A stretch of DNA of 35,627 nucleotides from Cellulosilyticum sp. (GTDB taxonomy: Bacteria > Bacillota > Clostridia > Lachnospirales > Cellulosilyticaceae). The notes under the pieces are model-generated. The model saw only the letters and a list, made by a program, of their open reading frames with translations, ran no database searches and was not told the origin of the DNA. The stretch is taken from contig SVDC01000039.1 in NCBI GenBank assembly GCA_015058045.1, positions 1 to 35,627 of the forward strand, in the 5' to 3' direction. The position numbers and the translations under genes were made by a program. Shown piece after piece: positions 25,223 to 33,442 of the stretch. How positions within the stretch are numbered: position 1 is the stretch's first letter; each line of letters begins with the position of its first letter.

Positions 25223-25273
25223 CTATTTATTAATAAGCTTTCTAATCTGCCTTCGCTTATTTTTGTAAGCCAT
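25223..25273 (-). CDS. Possible 16-aa strongly basic peptide
   Basis: ATG-initiated frame of 16 codons encoding MAYKNKRRQIRKLINK, with eight Lys or Arg residues. It begins five bases after the stop of the 39-aa frame, so it could be translated by coupling. There is no ribosome site of its own. It may be chance. Confidence 0.25.
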   Translation of the reverse strand: MAYKNKRRQIRKLINK

Positions 25274-25277
25274 TTAA

Positions 25278-25397
25278 TTATTGCATTTTAACTATTGAAT
25301 GAATAGACTCTATTGAACTCCCAAAACTTCTTAGTGGCATCATTAAAAAACTCAATATAATAATTAATAAAAAGGTTAAACTTTTTCTAATTGCCAT
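25278..25397 (-). CDS. 39-aa signal-peptide-like small protein
   Basis: A short gene with AAAGGAG six bases before its ATG, a promoter about 30 bases further up and a terminator after it. The product starts MAIRKSLTFLLIIILSFLMM: a basic start, a hydrophobic core, then PLRSFGSS as a likely cleavage region and a tail of about 13 residues (SIESIHSIVKMQ). It could be an exported peptide (pheromone, bacteriocin-like or toxin) or a small membrane protein. It lies between the synthetase-like gene and the divergent nuclease-like gene. No family is recognised, and neither function nor export is shown. Confidence 0.6.
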   Translation of the reverse strand: MAIRKSLTFLLIIILSFLMMPLRSFGSSIESIHSIVKMQ

Positions 25398-25426
25398 CTT
25401 CTACTCCTTTAACACAAATGATTTTT

Positions 25427-25456
25427 ATTATAAGACATGATTAAATTCCCTTGCAA
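25427..25456 (-). promoter_or_regulatory. Promoter of the small-peptide unit
   Basis: TTGCAA (25451-25456) and a perfect TATAAT (25427-25432) are 18 bp apart on the minus strand, with the start site near 25420, 20-25 bases before the ribosome site and ATG. Confidence 0.6.
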
Positions 25457-25572
25457 CATACTTCACCATTTTACCACCCATTCCCATGGAATTTTTATTC
25501 CGTTATTACCCATATCTCATTTTTTATAATCATGCTATACTTATACTATATTACATACTTGAAGGAGCTATT

Positions 25573-26358
25573 ATGTTATCTATACTTGAATTTACTCCCC
25601 CTGTCCCTATTCTTCCTATCATGCGTATTCAAGATTTTGAGCTAGCATGTCAAATGGTAATTGGACAATCTCCTCAAACTAATGGGATTGGTACTTTAAA
25701 AGAAAAAACAGTTCATGCAGTTTTAAAAAATTACTATAGTCCTAATGTTATTTATCAAGAACAACGCATTGAAGGATTTGTAGCAGATATTTTTACCGAT
25801 GAACAGATTATTGAAATCCAGACGCGAAACTTCAATACGATGCGAAAAAAATTAGAGACTTTTTTACCACTATATGATGTTACCATCGTTTACCCTATTG
25901 CCGCCACTAAATGGCTAAGCTGGATTAATGAAGAAACAGGAGAAATGACTTCCAAACGCAAATCTCCAAAACGTGGCCATATCTATCAAATTATTCCTGA
26001 ACTCTACCGGATTAAATCCTTTTTAGGACATCCAAACTTACACTTTATGCTCACGTTTTTAGACATTGAGGAATATCGACTTTTAAACGGTTGGAATCAT
26101 ACTAAAAAAAGAGGCTCTACAAGACATGATGGCATTCCTACCAAGCTTGTAAACGAAATCTATCTACACGTACCTAAAGATTTTACGTGCTTCTTACCAG
26201 ATACACTCCCCCCTATCTTTACAACCAAAGATTTCCAAAAAGCTGCTAAAATCACGACTTCCTGTGCCACGACAGGTCTTCATATCCTTTACCATATAGG
26301 TGTGATTGAACGAATTGGTAAACAAGGACGAGCCTATCTTTATAAACGTTCCTATTGA
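25573..26358 (+). CDS. CoiA-like PD-(D/E)XK nuclease-fold protein with C-terminal winged helix
   Basis: The only plus-strand gene. A helix reading KEKTVHAVLKNYY (about 43-55) is followed by FVADIFTDEQIIEIQT, where Asp72, Glu81 and Gln83 sit where a PD-(D/E)XK nuclease has its D and E-x-K residues. The E-x-Q form is the one seen in CoiA. A central part contains WLSWINEETGE and KRGSTRHDGIP. The last 65 residues look like a winged helix (TTKDFQKAAKITTSCATTGLHIL). The start at 25573 follows GAAGGAG at five bases. An earlier ATG at 25486 would add 29 residues without a ribosome site. I recognise this as a recurring conserved clostridial protein, but its job is not known to me. It may cut or bind DNA. 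Confidence 0.8.
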   Translation: MLSILEFTPPVPILPIMRIQDFELACQMVIGQSPQTNGIGTLKEKTVHAVLKNYYSPNVIYQEQRIEGFVADIFTDEQIIEIQTRNFNTMRKKLETFLPLYDVTIVYPIAATKWLSWINEETGEMTSKRKSPKRGHIYQIIPELYRIKSFLGHPNLHFMLTFLDIEEYRLLNGWNHTKKRGSTRHDGIPTKLVNEIYLHVPKDFTCFLPDTLPPIFTTKDFQKAAKITTSCATTGLHILYHIGVIERIGKQGRAYLYKRSY

Positions 26359-26370
26359 TAAAACCTTCAA

Positions 26371-26419
26371 AGTAAAAGCACTAAAAATGTAGATTAAATA
26401 CATTTTTAGTGCTTTTACT
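26371..26419. terminator. Bidirectional terminator, perfect 21-bp hairpin
   Basis: A perfect 21-bp inverted repeat (26371-26391 with 26399-26419) and a 7-base loop (GATTAAA) lie between two convergent genes, 12 bases after the plus-strand stop and 39 bases after the bioY stop. Confidence 0.92.
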
Positions 26420-26458
26420 CTTGTACAACATCAAATCTCATCTTTTAGTTCCTTTAGC

Positions 26459-27001
26459 TTACACATACCTAATTCCACACTTATTAACCCTTACTTTAAT
26501 TCGAGTAGCAATCATCACTGCTACCCCTGCTAAAATAATATCTTTTATTAAAAAAGGATAGAATACTGTTAATGCTCTACTAAAATCCATATTCCCTATA
26601 AAGGCTAAATACATAGCTCCTATCATATATTGCGCAGCTAGTCCCATATAAACCCCAATCCATAAAACAAATTTATTTCCTACCTGTGATGCCCGCCCAA
26701 TAATAAAAGCCATTACCATAAAGCTCATAATAAATCCCCCACTAGGTCCAAGTACTCGTTGTAACCCACCAGAGAAGTTAGAAAATACAGGTAGCCCTAG
26801 ACATCCTAAAAAAGTATAAATCCCCATTGTAGCAGTCGCTAACTCCGCTTCTAAAACAATAGCTATGATGATTACTACAAAGGTCTGAAGTGTTATGGGT
26901 ACCCCTATAGGTAATGGAATTGCAATCTGAGAAAAAATAATCATTAATGCGGTAGATAGACCCACTAAAGTCTGCTTCTTTACTGAAAAATTTGATGTCA
27001 T
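26459..27001 (-). CDS. bioY: BioY biotin transporter (ECF S-component)
   Basis: Substrate-binding membrane subunit for biotin uptake, normally working with the shared ECF ATPases and EcfT encoded elsewhere. It has about six membrane spans over 180 residues. BioY hallmarks are IPLPIGVPITLQTFVV near the start, then YTFLGCLGLPVF and GPSGGFIMSF. GGGGAGG precedes the ATG at eight bases. A consensus promoter is present, with inverted repeats in and upstream of it, as expected for a biotin-repressed gene. No biotin synthesis genes are adjacent, so the cell may depend on uptake here. Confidence 0.95.
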   Translation of the reverse strand: MTSNFSVKKQTLVGLSTALMIIFSQIAIPLPIGVPITLQTFVVIIIAIVLEAELATATMGIYTFLGCLGLPVFSNFSGGLQRVLGPSGGFIMSFMVMAFIIGRASQVGNKFVLWIGVYMGLAAQYMIGAMYLAFIGNMDFSRALTVFYPFLIKDIILAGVAVMIATRIKVRVNKCGIRYV

Positions 27002-27031
27002 ATGTACAGCCTCCCCAACCCATTTTTTATT

Positions 27032-27060
27032 ATTATAGTATTCTAAACATTTAGCGTCAA
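27032..27060 (-). promoter_or_regulatory. bioY promoter with a palindrome in the spacer
   Basis: TTGACG (27055-27060) and TATAAT (27032-27037) are 17 bp apart on the minus strand. The palindrome CTAAACATTTAG (27043-27054) fills most of the spacer. Confidence 0.7.
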
Positions 27061-27080
27061 CTTATTATGCTCACACTGTT

Positions 27081-27109
27081 TACATTAATTTTAGAAATAA
27101 TTTAATGTA
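27081..27109. promoter_or_regulatory. Dyad upstream of the bioY promoter
   Basis: TACATTAA-N13-TTAATGTA has perfect 8-bp arms and lies 21 bp upstream of the -35. The long spacer resembles BirA operators, but the half-site differs from the TTGTTAACC-type consensus I recall, so the regulator is uncertain. Confidence 0.4.
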
Positions 27110-27166
27110 TAGAACTAATAAAATATTCATCTTATCTAATTCACCATTCTAACTTTTAAACAATAT

Positions 27167-27189
27167 AAAAGAGACCATTGGTCCCTTTT
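27167..27189 (-). terminator. Terminator of the glucose permease gene
   Basis: On the minus strand AAAAGGGACC pairs with GGTCTCTTTT around a 3-base loop, with one G-U pair that forms only in that direction. It lies 22 bases after the ptsG stop. Confidence 0.75.
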
Positions 27190-27210
27190 ACATTTACATG
27201 CCTAATTGTC

Positions 27211-29367
27211 CTATTCGTGCGCTGTAAAAATTGTTTCCGTTACTTCTACATGACCTTCCTTAACAGGTATCACCTTAGTAAATTTGTCCATATTGGTTAC
27301 TACAATTGGTGTAATTGTTGGATAGCCTGCTTTTTCAATACCTTCAATATCAAAGGTTCCTAATACATCACCCTTTTTTACTTCTTGGCCAGCAGTAGCT
27401 ATGATTTCAAAATGTTCACCATTTAATTTGACTGTATCTAGACCAATGTGAATTAATAATTCAAGACCTTCCTTAGTCACTAAAGCAAGCGCATGCTTGG
27501 TTGTATATACCATAGCTATTGTCCCATCAACTGGTGCTACAACTTGGCCTTTACTTGGTTTAATAGCTACACCTTGACCTAGCATACCTTCTGAGAATAC
27601 ACCGTCACCTACCTCTTTAAGTGGTACAACTTCACCTTCAATTGGTGCACCTACTATAATGGCCTCTTCACTGCTAACTGCTGATCCATCTTCTTGAGTT
27701 GTGTCCTCTTTTATAGGCGCATCCATAACTTCTTCTACTATCTCTGCTACTGGCTCCATTGGCACATCACTAGCTGCACTGTGCAAATAATCTTCTAGAT
27801 TAGATTTAATAACAGAAACTCTTGGTCCATAGATGACTTGAACCCCTGTTCCCTTACAAATAACCCCTGATGCTCCTGTCGCTTTTAAGGTATCTTGACT
27901 CACAAGATCTGCATTAAAGACTGTCATACGTAACCTTGTTGCACAGCAATCTACATCACTAATATTGGCTTTGCCGCCTAACCCTTGAATAATTTGTGCT
28001 GAGAGTATATCATCAGCCGATAATGCTGCCTTGCCCTGTTCTTTTCTCGCATTGACATCTGCTCTTGTATACAGTTTTACTTCTTCATCGCCCTCTTCAC
28101 GACCTGGTGTTTTATAGTCAAATTTTAAAATTAAGAATTTGAATAAGAAGTAGTAAACAAAGAAGTATACAATACCTACCACAACAATATAAATCCAATT
28201 TGTTTTTGCATTACCTTGTAAAACACCAAATAAAATTAAGTCAATTAGACCCCCTGAGAAAGTCATTCCCACTCCAACATTTAACATGTGCATTAACATA
28301 TAACTTAGACCAGCCAATACACAGTGAATAGCATATAAAAGTGGTGCAACAAAAATAAAAGTAAACTCTATAGGCTCTGTAATACCTGTTATCATAGAAG
28401 TTAAAGCTGCAGATAAAAGTAATCCACCTGCCACTTTTCTTTTTTCTGGCTTAGCACATTTGTACATGGCATAAGCTGCACCTGGTAATCCAAAAATCAT
28501 AAACGGGAACTTACCTGACATAAATCTTGTTGCTGCTACACTAAAATGTGTAATACCTGGTGTTGCAAGCTCCGCAAAGAAAATATTTTGAGCCCCTTCA
28601 ATGAGTTGTCCAGCAACTATTTCAGTTCCACCAACAGCTGTTTGCCAGAATGGTAAATAAAATACATGGTGAAGTCCAAATGGAATAAGTGCCCTTTCCA
28701 TAATACCATAAATCCAAGTTCCTAAATAACCAGACCTTAATACTAAGTCACCTACTTTGTAGATAACGCCTTGTATTGGCGGCCAGATAAAAAACATAGC
28801 AATACCAACTACTAAATAAGTAATCGCTGAAATAATTGGAACAAATCTTGTCCCACCAAAGAATGATAAAACTTGTGGTAATTCAATTTTGTAGAATCTA
28901 TTATGAAGTGCGGCTACACCAAGACCTACAATAATACCACCAAATACCCCCATCTGTAATGATTCAATACCTACTACTGAAGCTACTGCGCCTTCTAACA
29001 TAGCTTCTGGACCACCATTAAGATTAATCATGGCATTAATAGAAGCATGCATAACAAAGAATGCTACTGCTGCTGCAAGTGCTGCAACTTCTTTTTCTTT
29101 TTTAGCCATACCAATAGCTACACCCATGGCAAATAAAATCGGTAAATTAGCAAATACAATATCACCTGCTGCATTCATTACTGTAAGAATGGCATTAATA
29201 ATCGTTCCTGGCCCCATCAGATTCATTAAACCATACGCTTCTAATGTTGTCGTATTTGTAAACGAGCTACCAATGCCAAGGAATAAACCTGCTACTGGTA
29301 AAAGAGCAATCGGTAGCATAAATGATCTACCAACTCTTTGTAACACACCAAAAATCTTATCCTTCAT
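27211..29367 (-). CDS. ptsG: PTS glucose permease, fused IICBA
   Basis: Takes up and phosphorylates glucose using phosphate passed from HPr. Order: IIC membrane domain (about 1-410, opening LQRVGRSFMLPIALLPVAG, with the ITEPIEF sugar-site motif), IIB (about 455-530) with the phospho-Cys in DCCATRLR, an acidic linker, then IIA (about 570-710) with the APVDGT strand and active-site His in LLIHIGLDTVKLNG. All three phospho-transfer sites are present. The IIC sequence looks like PtsG; a GlcNAc-type permease is the main alternative. AAGGAGG precedes the ATG. A long-range inverted repeat ending in a T-run lies in the leader. Its own terminator follows. Confidence 0.93.
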   Translation of the reverse strand: MKDKIFGVLQRVGRSFMLPIALLPVAGLFLGIGSSFTNTTTLEAYGLMNLMGPGTIINAILTVMNAAGDIVFANLPILFAMGVAIGMAKKEKEVAALAAAVAFFVMHASINAMINLNGGPEAMLEGAVASVVGIESLQMGVFGGIIVGLGVAALHNRFYKIELPQVLSFFGGTRFVPIISAITYLVVGIAMFFIWPPIQGVIYKVGDLVLRSGYLGTWIYGIMERALIPFGLHHVFYLPFWQTAVGGTEIVAGQLIEGAQNIFFAELATPGITHFSVAATRFMSGKFPFMIFGLPGAAYAMYKCAKPEKRKVAGGLLLSAALTSMITGITEPIEFTFIFVAPLLYAIHCVLAGLSYMLMHMLNVGVGMTFSGGLIDLILFGVLQGNAKTNWIYIVVVGIVYFFVYYFLFKFLILKFDYKTPGREEGDEEVKLYTRADVNARKEQGKAALSADDILSAQIIQGLGGKANISDVDCCATRLRMTVFNADLVSQDTLKATGASGVICKGTGVQVIYGPRVSVIKSNLEDYLHSAASDVPMEPVAEIVEEVMDAPIKEDTTQEDGSAVSSEEAIIVGAPIEGEVVPLKEVGDGVFSEGMLGQGVAIKPSKGQVVAPVDGTIAMVYTTKHALALVTKEGLELLIHIGLDTVKLNGEHFEIIATAGQEVKKGDVLGTFDIEGIEKAGYPTITPIVVTNMDKFTKVIPVKEGHVEVTETIFTAHE

Positions 29368-29400
29368 ATTGTCCTCCTTGTTGTTATTTTTTCATCAAAA

Positions 29401-29514
29401 AAGACCAAGGTTTATCTCATCGCTCATCCCAAAACTGGGTCTAATCACTTTATATAGTATCCTAAAATACCATATTTATAACATAAGCTTTATATGAGAT
29501 TAAACTTTGGTCTT
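29401..29514 (-). terminator. Long-range terminator-like inverted repeat ahead of ptsG
   Basis: Bases 29494-29514 are complementary to 29401-29420 with one bulge and one G-U pair. On the minus strand the second arm is followed by six Ts. The loop is 73 bases and contains a small CCCA/TGGG hairpin. It either ends the upstream regulator operon or is a leader terminator controlling ptsG. No GlcT/LicT-type antiterminator sequence could be recognised in it. Confidence 0.55.
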
Positions 29515-29538
29515 ACCTACTAAAACAACAATGAAGTC

Positions 29539-30189
29539 CTAGTCTTCTAATCTATAGCCGATTTTAAATACTGTTTTGATAGCATCTTTTAACTCTAACT
29601 TTTCACGAATTCTTTGTACATGAATATCTACTGTTCGTGTCATACCTATATAATCAAATCCCCATACACGTTCTAAAATCTGTTCCCTATTAAGGGCCCT
29701 ATTTTTATTTTGTAAAAAAAGCTCTAATAAATCATATTCTTTTGCCGTTAGAGAAACTTCTTTTCCATGACTTTTTACTACTCTTTTCTGAGTATACACT
29801 TCAAGATGTTTAAACCTAATAACATGACTATGCTTTTGATATCTTCTAAGTGCTGTTTCTACCCGTGCAATAAGCTCAATAGATTCAAAAGGCTTTACAA
29901 TGTAATCATCTGCACCTAATCTTAGTCCTTTTACACGATCTAATACCGATTCTTTGGCTGTTACAAAAATGACAGGTATTTCCTCTGTGTTGATTTCCCT
30001 AATCAAACTAAACCCATCAATTCCAGGCATCATTACATCTAATAAAATTAAATCTACTTCCTCCTGCTTTAGTAGCTCTTTAGCCACTATGCCATCACTT
30101 GCAGTTAAAACTTCATAGTCTGCCATCTCTAAATTAATTGCTATTAAATCTCTAATAGCTGCTTCATCTTCCACTACAAGTATTCTCAT
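29539..30189 (-). CDS. OmpR/PhoB-family response regulator of the deacetylase operon
   Basis: DNA-binding response regulator, the last gene of a four-gene operon. The receiver domain has EDE in the acidic pocket, phospho-acceptor Asp51 (LLDVMMPG) and Lys in VKPFE. The winged helix ends in FKIGYRL. GAGG precedes the ATG, and seven bases separate it from the accessory-protein gene. Its partner should be the kinase two genes upstream. The order kinase, accessory protein, regulator is the reverse of the usual regulator-first layout. Likely targets include its own operon, through three hexamers at 11-bp spacing near 33443. Confidence 0.94.
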   Translation of the reverse strand: MRILVVEDEAAIRDLIAINLEMADYEVLTASDGIVAKELLKQEEVDLILLDVMMPGIDGFSLIREINTEEIPVIFVTAKESVLDRVKGLRLGADDYIVKPFESIELIARVETALRRYQKHSHVIRFKHLEVYTQKRVVKSHGKEVSLTAKEYDLLELFLQNKNRALNREQILERVWGFDYIGMTRTVDIHVQRIREKLELKDAIKTVFKIGYRLED

Positions 30190-30196
30190 TACTACC

Positions 30197-30853
30197 TCAC
30201 ATCTCTGTTCTCTCTTTGTAAGTATACTCGTTTAAGCATAAAGTTTGTGCATCTATCTCTACAATAAAGCTTTCCTTAGATGATGTTTGATTTCTAAAAC
30301 AAAATAATTGATATCTTGAGTCTGTACTTTGATAATCAGCGCGCCACATTTGATCTAAAACATACTCTTCCATTGCTATATTATTCGCTATTGCAAAGGG
30401 TTCTAAAATCTCACGTACCTGCTGCTCATCTAATCGATTAAAATAAGATTCTTTTTGGGCACTGTTCATATCAGTCCCTTTGTAAAGATAAACGATTTTG
30501 CCTGTGTTACAATCCACATTACAAGTATATATTTGTGTCAGTTCTTTATTATTCCAATGCATACTCCATCTATACCTATTTTTATTTTGTGCATCCTTAT
30601 ACAAATTAATATGCATCTCTAAACTAGGATCACCTAAGTCAATATCTAATCCTTCCAGAAAAATAGTTTTTACAGTTTCAATAGCTTTACTTCTAGTCAT
30701 CATCTCATATTGATCCTGTGCTACATCTTCAGCTAATTTTAAATGGATTTGATGATATAAAACATTTTCTTTTAAAGTATAGATTTCTTGTATTTTTAAA
30801 AATCCCACTACCATAAGTAGGCCGGTTAAAACAATGAGTCCAATATTTTTCAC
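30197..30853 (-). CDS. Membrane-anchored extracytoplasmic accessory protein of the kinase operon
   Basis: A 218-residue protein with one membrane segment at about 3-22 and an outside part of about 190 residues. It contains NVDCNTGKIVYLYKG and, later, FIVEIDAQTLCLNEY. Both are strand pairs of the kind found in PepSY-like or YycI-like folds, but I cannot assign a family. It overlaps the kinase gene by four bases (ATGA) and precedes the regulator gene by seven, so the three products are made together. By analogy with YycH/YycI beside WalK, it may modulate the kinase. That is inference from position and topology only. Confidence 0.8.
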   Translation of the reverse strand: MKNIGLIVLTGLLMVVGFLKIQEIYTLKENVLYHQIHLKLAEDVAQDQYEMMTRSKAIETVKTIFLEGLDIDLGDPSLEMHINLYKDAQNKNRYRWSMHWNNKELTQIYTCNVDCNTGKIVYLYKGTDMNSAQKESYFNRLDEQQVREILEPFAIANNIAMEEYVLDQMWRADYQSTDSRYQLFCFRNQTSSKESFIVEIDAQTLCLNEYTYKERTEM

Positions 30854-32367
30854 TGCTCTTGACCTCCTACCTGAAAAATGAGTATGACTAAAGTTCCCTC
30901 TCCTTCTTGACTTTGTATATCTAGTGTGATGCCATTACTTTGACATATTTCATTACAAATGGTTAGGCCTAAACCAATGCCATTATATTTTCTTGTTCTT
31001 GCCTTATCTACCATATAAAAAGGTTCTAAAATCTTGTCTAAGTCTATCTTTGGAATCCCAATGCCATAATCTCTTATTTTTAAAATATATGATCTACTTG
31101 TTTCATCAAGATTTCCCTCTATCCTAATTGTTCCACCATTAGCTGAAGCTTTAATCCCGTTATCTAGTAGATTAATTAATAAAATCTCTAGTTGATTGGG
31201 ATCCACTAAAACCTGTGCTTCCTCAATTTGTTTAATTAAATCAATCTCTTGATTTTCTAACTTATATTTTAAAATACCTTCTACCCCTTGAATACAAGTA
31301 GCCATATTAACATTTACTCGCACCGCTTTTTCTTCTCTTAATAAAATGAGCTTTAACATCGTAGAATTTAGCATTTCTAGTCTTTTTGCTTCTGAATGAA
31401 TATAGGATAATGCTTTAATTTTAGTAGTCTCATTCACTTTTCCTTTTAATAAAAGTTCCGAATATCCAACGATAGATGTAATAGGTGTTTTAATTTCATG
31501 ATTTAAACTATCTATAAAACGTTGCTTAGCCTGACTTAAAGCTTGAAGCTCGTTTATATTATTTTCAATCTGATTAATCATCATATTAAAATTTTCCTCT
31601 AAAATACCTATCTCATCATTGTTTTTACGTTCAATGACCCTGCGATCATAGTTCCCCATGGCAATTTCCTGAGTAATTTGACTCAGTTCTACAATGGGCT
31701 TTGTTAAGCGTTTGGAAATAATAAACATCCCTACCGCCAAAATACAACTCATACCAATATCAATCATAAAAAGGAACTGATAATCCCTGGCTCTTTTCTC
31801 ATAAACAAAAGATATATCCTTAGACAGAACTAATTTTAAATCTGTATTTTTTATATTAATAATAGAACTTACAAACACATATTTTTTACCCTTAATTTCT
31901 CTAATAATAAACTGCTTTTCACCAGCTGTAGCATTACTTAACTCGGGGCGCTTATCTTCTATCTCATGCTTACCATGAGACATAATCTGTACATTATTCA
32001 TAGTATACACTTCTATCCCAACGGGTTCGCTATCTCCATTAGTTGCATAACCATTGATAATAACTTCTAACCAATTTTTCATACCATTCATATCATCAAT
32101 ATCGATAGATGAAATATAGTCCGTATTTAAATAAATAGTGTATTCTACATCTATATATTTATTAATGGTTCGATTTACAGCTGCCTGTAAGTTTTCACCA
32201 TATCCTTTTTCCACAAGTAAAGCACCTGTACCACTTAATAACACCAAAAATAGCGTGACAGAATATAAAAAAATCTTTTTCCAGAATTTCATTTTATGCC
32301 CATATTCCTTTTGTTTAGTATGCTTCTCTCTTCCTACTATTTGCTTTTTCTTTAAACTTTTCCACAT
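30850..32367 (-). CDS. Sensor histidine kinase of the deacetylase operon
   Basis: Membrane kinase with spans at about 31-52 and 198-218, an extracellular sensor region of about 145 residues, HAMP, then the dimerisation helix with phospho-acceptor His290 (DSLNHEIKTPITS). The ATPase domain has NLLDNGIKA and GIGLGLTICNE. The ATG at 32367 lies two bases after the deacetylase stop (TAAGTATG) without a clear ribosome site, so it may depend on coupled translation. An ATG 25 codons in (32292), after AAAGGAA, is an alternative start. The sensor region has no recognised fold. Given the upstream deacetylase, a cell-wall signal is plausible. Confidence 0.92.
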   Translation of the reverse strand: MWKSLKKKQIVGREKHTKQKEYGHKMKFWKKIFLYSVTLFLVLLSGTGALLVEKGYGENLQAAVNRTINKYIDVEYTIYLNTDYISSIDIDDMNGMKNWLEVIINGYATNGDSEPVGIEVYTMNNVQIMSHGKHEIEDKRPELSNATAGEKQFIIREIKGKKYVFVSSIINIKNTDLKLVLSKDISFVYEKRARDYQFLFMIDIGMSCILAVGMFIISKRLTKPIVELSQITQEIAMGNYDRRVIERKNNDEIGILEENFNMMINQIENNINELQALSQAKQRFIDSLNHEIKTPITSIVGYSELLLKGKVNETTKIKALSYIHSEAKRLEMLNSTMLKLILLREEKAVRVNVNMATCIQGVEGILKYKLENQEIDLIKQIEEAQVLVDPNQLEILLINLLDNGIKASANGGTIRIEGNLDETSRSYILKIRDYGIGIPKIDLDKILEPFYMVDKARTRKYNGIGLGLTICNEICQSNGITLDIQSQEGEGTLVILIFQVGGQEQ

Positions 32368-32369
32368 AC

Positions 32370-33368
32370 TTATACTAAAGTTTTAAACTCATAGCCATTT
32401 GCTTTAAAATACTCAATAATTTCAGGTAGTGCCTTTGCTGTCTCCTCTTTACCATAAGTATCATGCATAAGTAAAACAACGATTTCCTTACCTTCAGCTG
32501 TCTCTTTAGCCTGCTCTACTAACTCAGCTGCATTTTTCTTTGGTCCTTCAGCATCCTTGGTTAAAGCATTCCAATCTATAGAAAATTTATTCTCATTTAA
32601 TAAATAAGCATCTAAAGGTTCCATATTATCCCAAGACATATGACCACCTGGACATCTAAAAACTCTTGTTTTAAAGTTTACCCCTAAAATATCCTTAATA
32701 AGCGCTTCATTTTTATCATACTCTGCAACAAAATTGTCTAGATTTAAACTTCTACCTGGATAAAGATTTCTATAATTATGAGTATAAGAGTGATTTGCTA
32801 TTGCGTGCCCTTTATCAAAAATCTGTTTAACTAATGCTTTAGCTCGCTCTCCCCCATCTTCAATATTACTTCCTACTAAGAAAAAGGTAGCTTTGACACC
32901 ATAATCATCTAATACCTTTAAAACGTCTGGTGTAACAGTTGTCGAAGTTCCATCATCAAATGTTAAGAACACTATCTTTTGACCATTATTACTATAGTCA
33001 TAATGACTTAATTTATCTGCAATAATTTGGGCATCATAAGCATAAGCTTTTCCCTCTTCATTGGTTCCCACATAAAGTTTTTCTCTCTCTCTTTTTTCTG
33101 CTAATTCTTTTAATTTGACTTCAATCTCCGTAGCAGATTGACTTAAAAGATGTCCACTTGATGTTGAAACTGTACAGATAGGAATCTTGATACTCCCATC
33201 CTTACAGGATGTGTCCTTTATGTATGATTTTGGTATTAACTTTTCTTCACATTTTACAAGTACACCTCCACCTACTAATATCATACCTGCTATACACAAC
33301 GCTATACGACGTTTTTGTTTGTTTTTTCTTTTATATTTATTACTTTTAACTTTATAACTTTTTTTCAT
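32370..33368 (-). CDS. Membrane-anchored polysaccharide (peptidoglycan) deacetylase
   Basis: NodB-family deacetylase acting outside the cell, probably on peptidoglycan N-acetyl groups. A very basic N-terminus leads to one membrane segment at about 21-39. A Ser/Thr-rich and coiled linker runs to about 125. The NodB domain has TFDDG (136-140, catalytic Asp and metal Asp), the metal histidines in HSYTH (193-197), RCPGGHMSW (238-246) and the late LLMHDT. All metal ligands are present. It is the first gene of the operon with the kinase, accessory protein and regulator, two bases from the kinase start. AGAGG before the ATG is the ribosome site. Confidence 0.93.
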   Translation of the reverse strand: MKKSYKVKSNKYKRKNKQKRRIALCIAGMILVGGGVLVKCEEKLIPKSYIKDTSCKDGSIKIPICTVSTSSGHLLSQSATEIEVKLKELAEKREREKLYVGTNEEGKAYAYDAQIIADKLSHYDYSNNGQKIVFLTFDDGTSTTVTPDVLKVLDDYGVKATFFLVGSNIEDGGERAKALVKQIFDKGHAIANHSYTHNYRNLYPGRSLNLDNFVAEYDKNEALIKDILGVNFKTRVFRCPGGHMSWDNMEPLDAYLLNENKFSIDWNALTKDAEGPKKNAAELVEQAKETAEGKEIVVLLMHDTYGKEETAKALPEIIEYFKANGYEFKTLV

Positions 33369-33442
33369 CTTACTCTACCTCTAATTTCCTATCACTAAAT
33401 CCTTTTGAATATCTCTATCTTAAAAGATAAAGATTACTGTTT

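Noticed and set aside
29030..29497. 155-codon plus-strand frame opposite ptsG
   Set aside because: It lies mostly antisense to the clearly coding IIC domain, has no ribosome site, and its composition mirrors the opposite strand.
29401..29514. GlcT/LicT ribonucleic antiterminator site ahead of ptsG
   Set aside because: The inverted repeat is clear, but no sequence resembling the known antiterminator element could be found in it.
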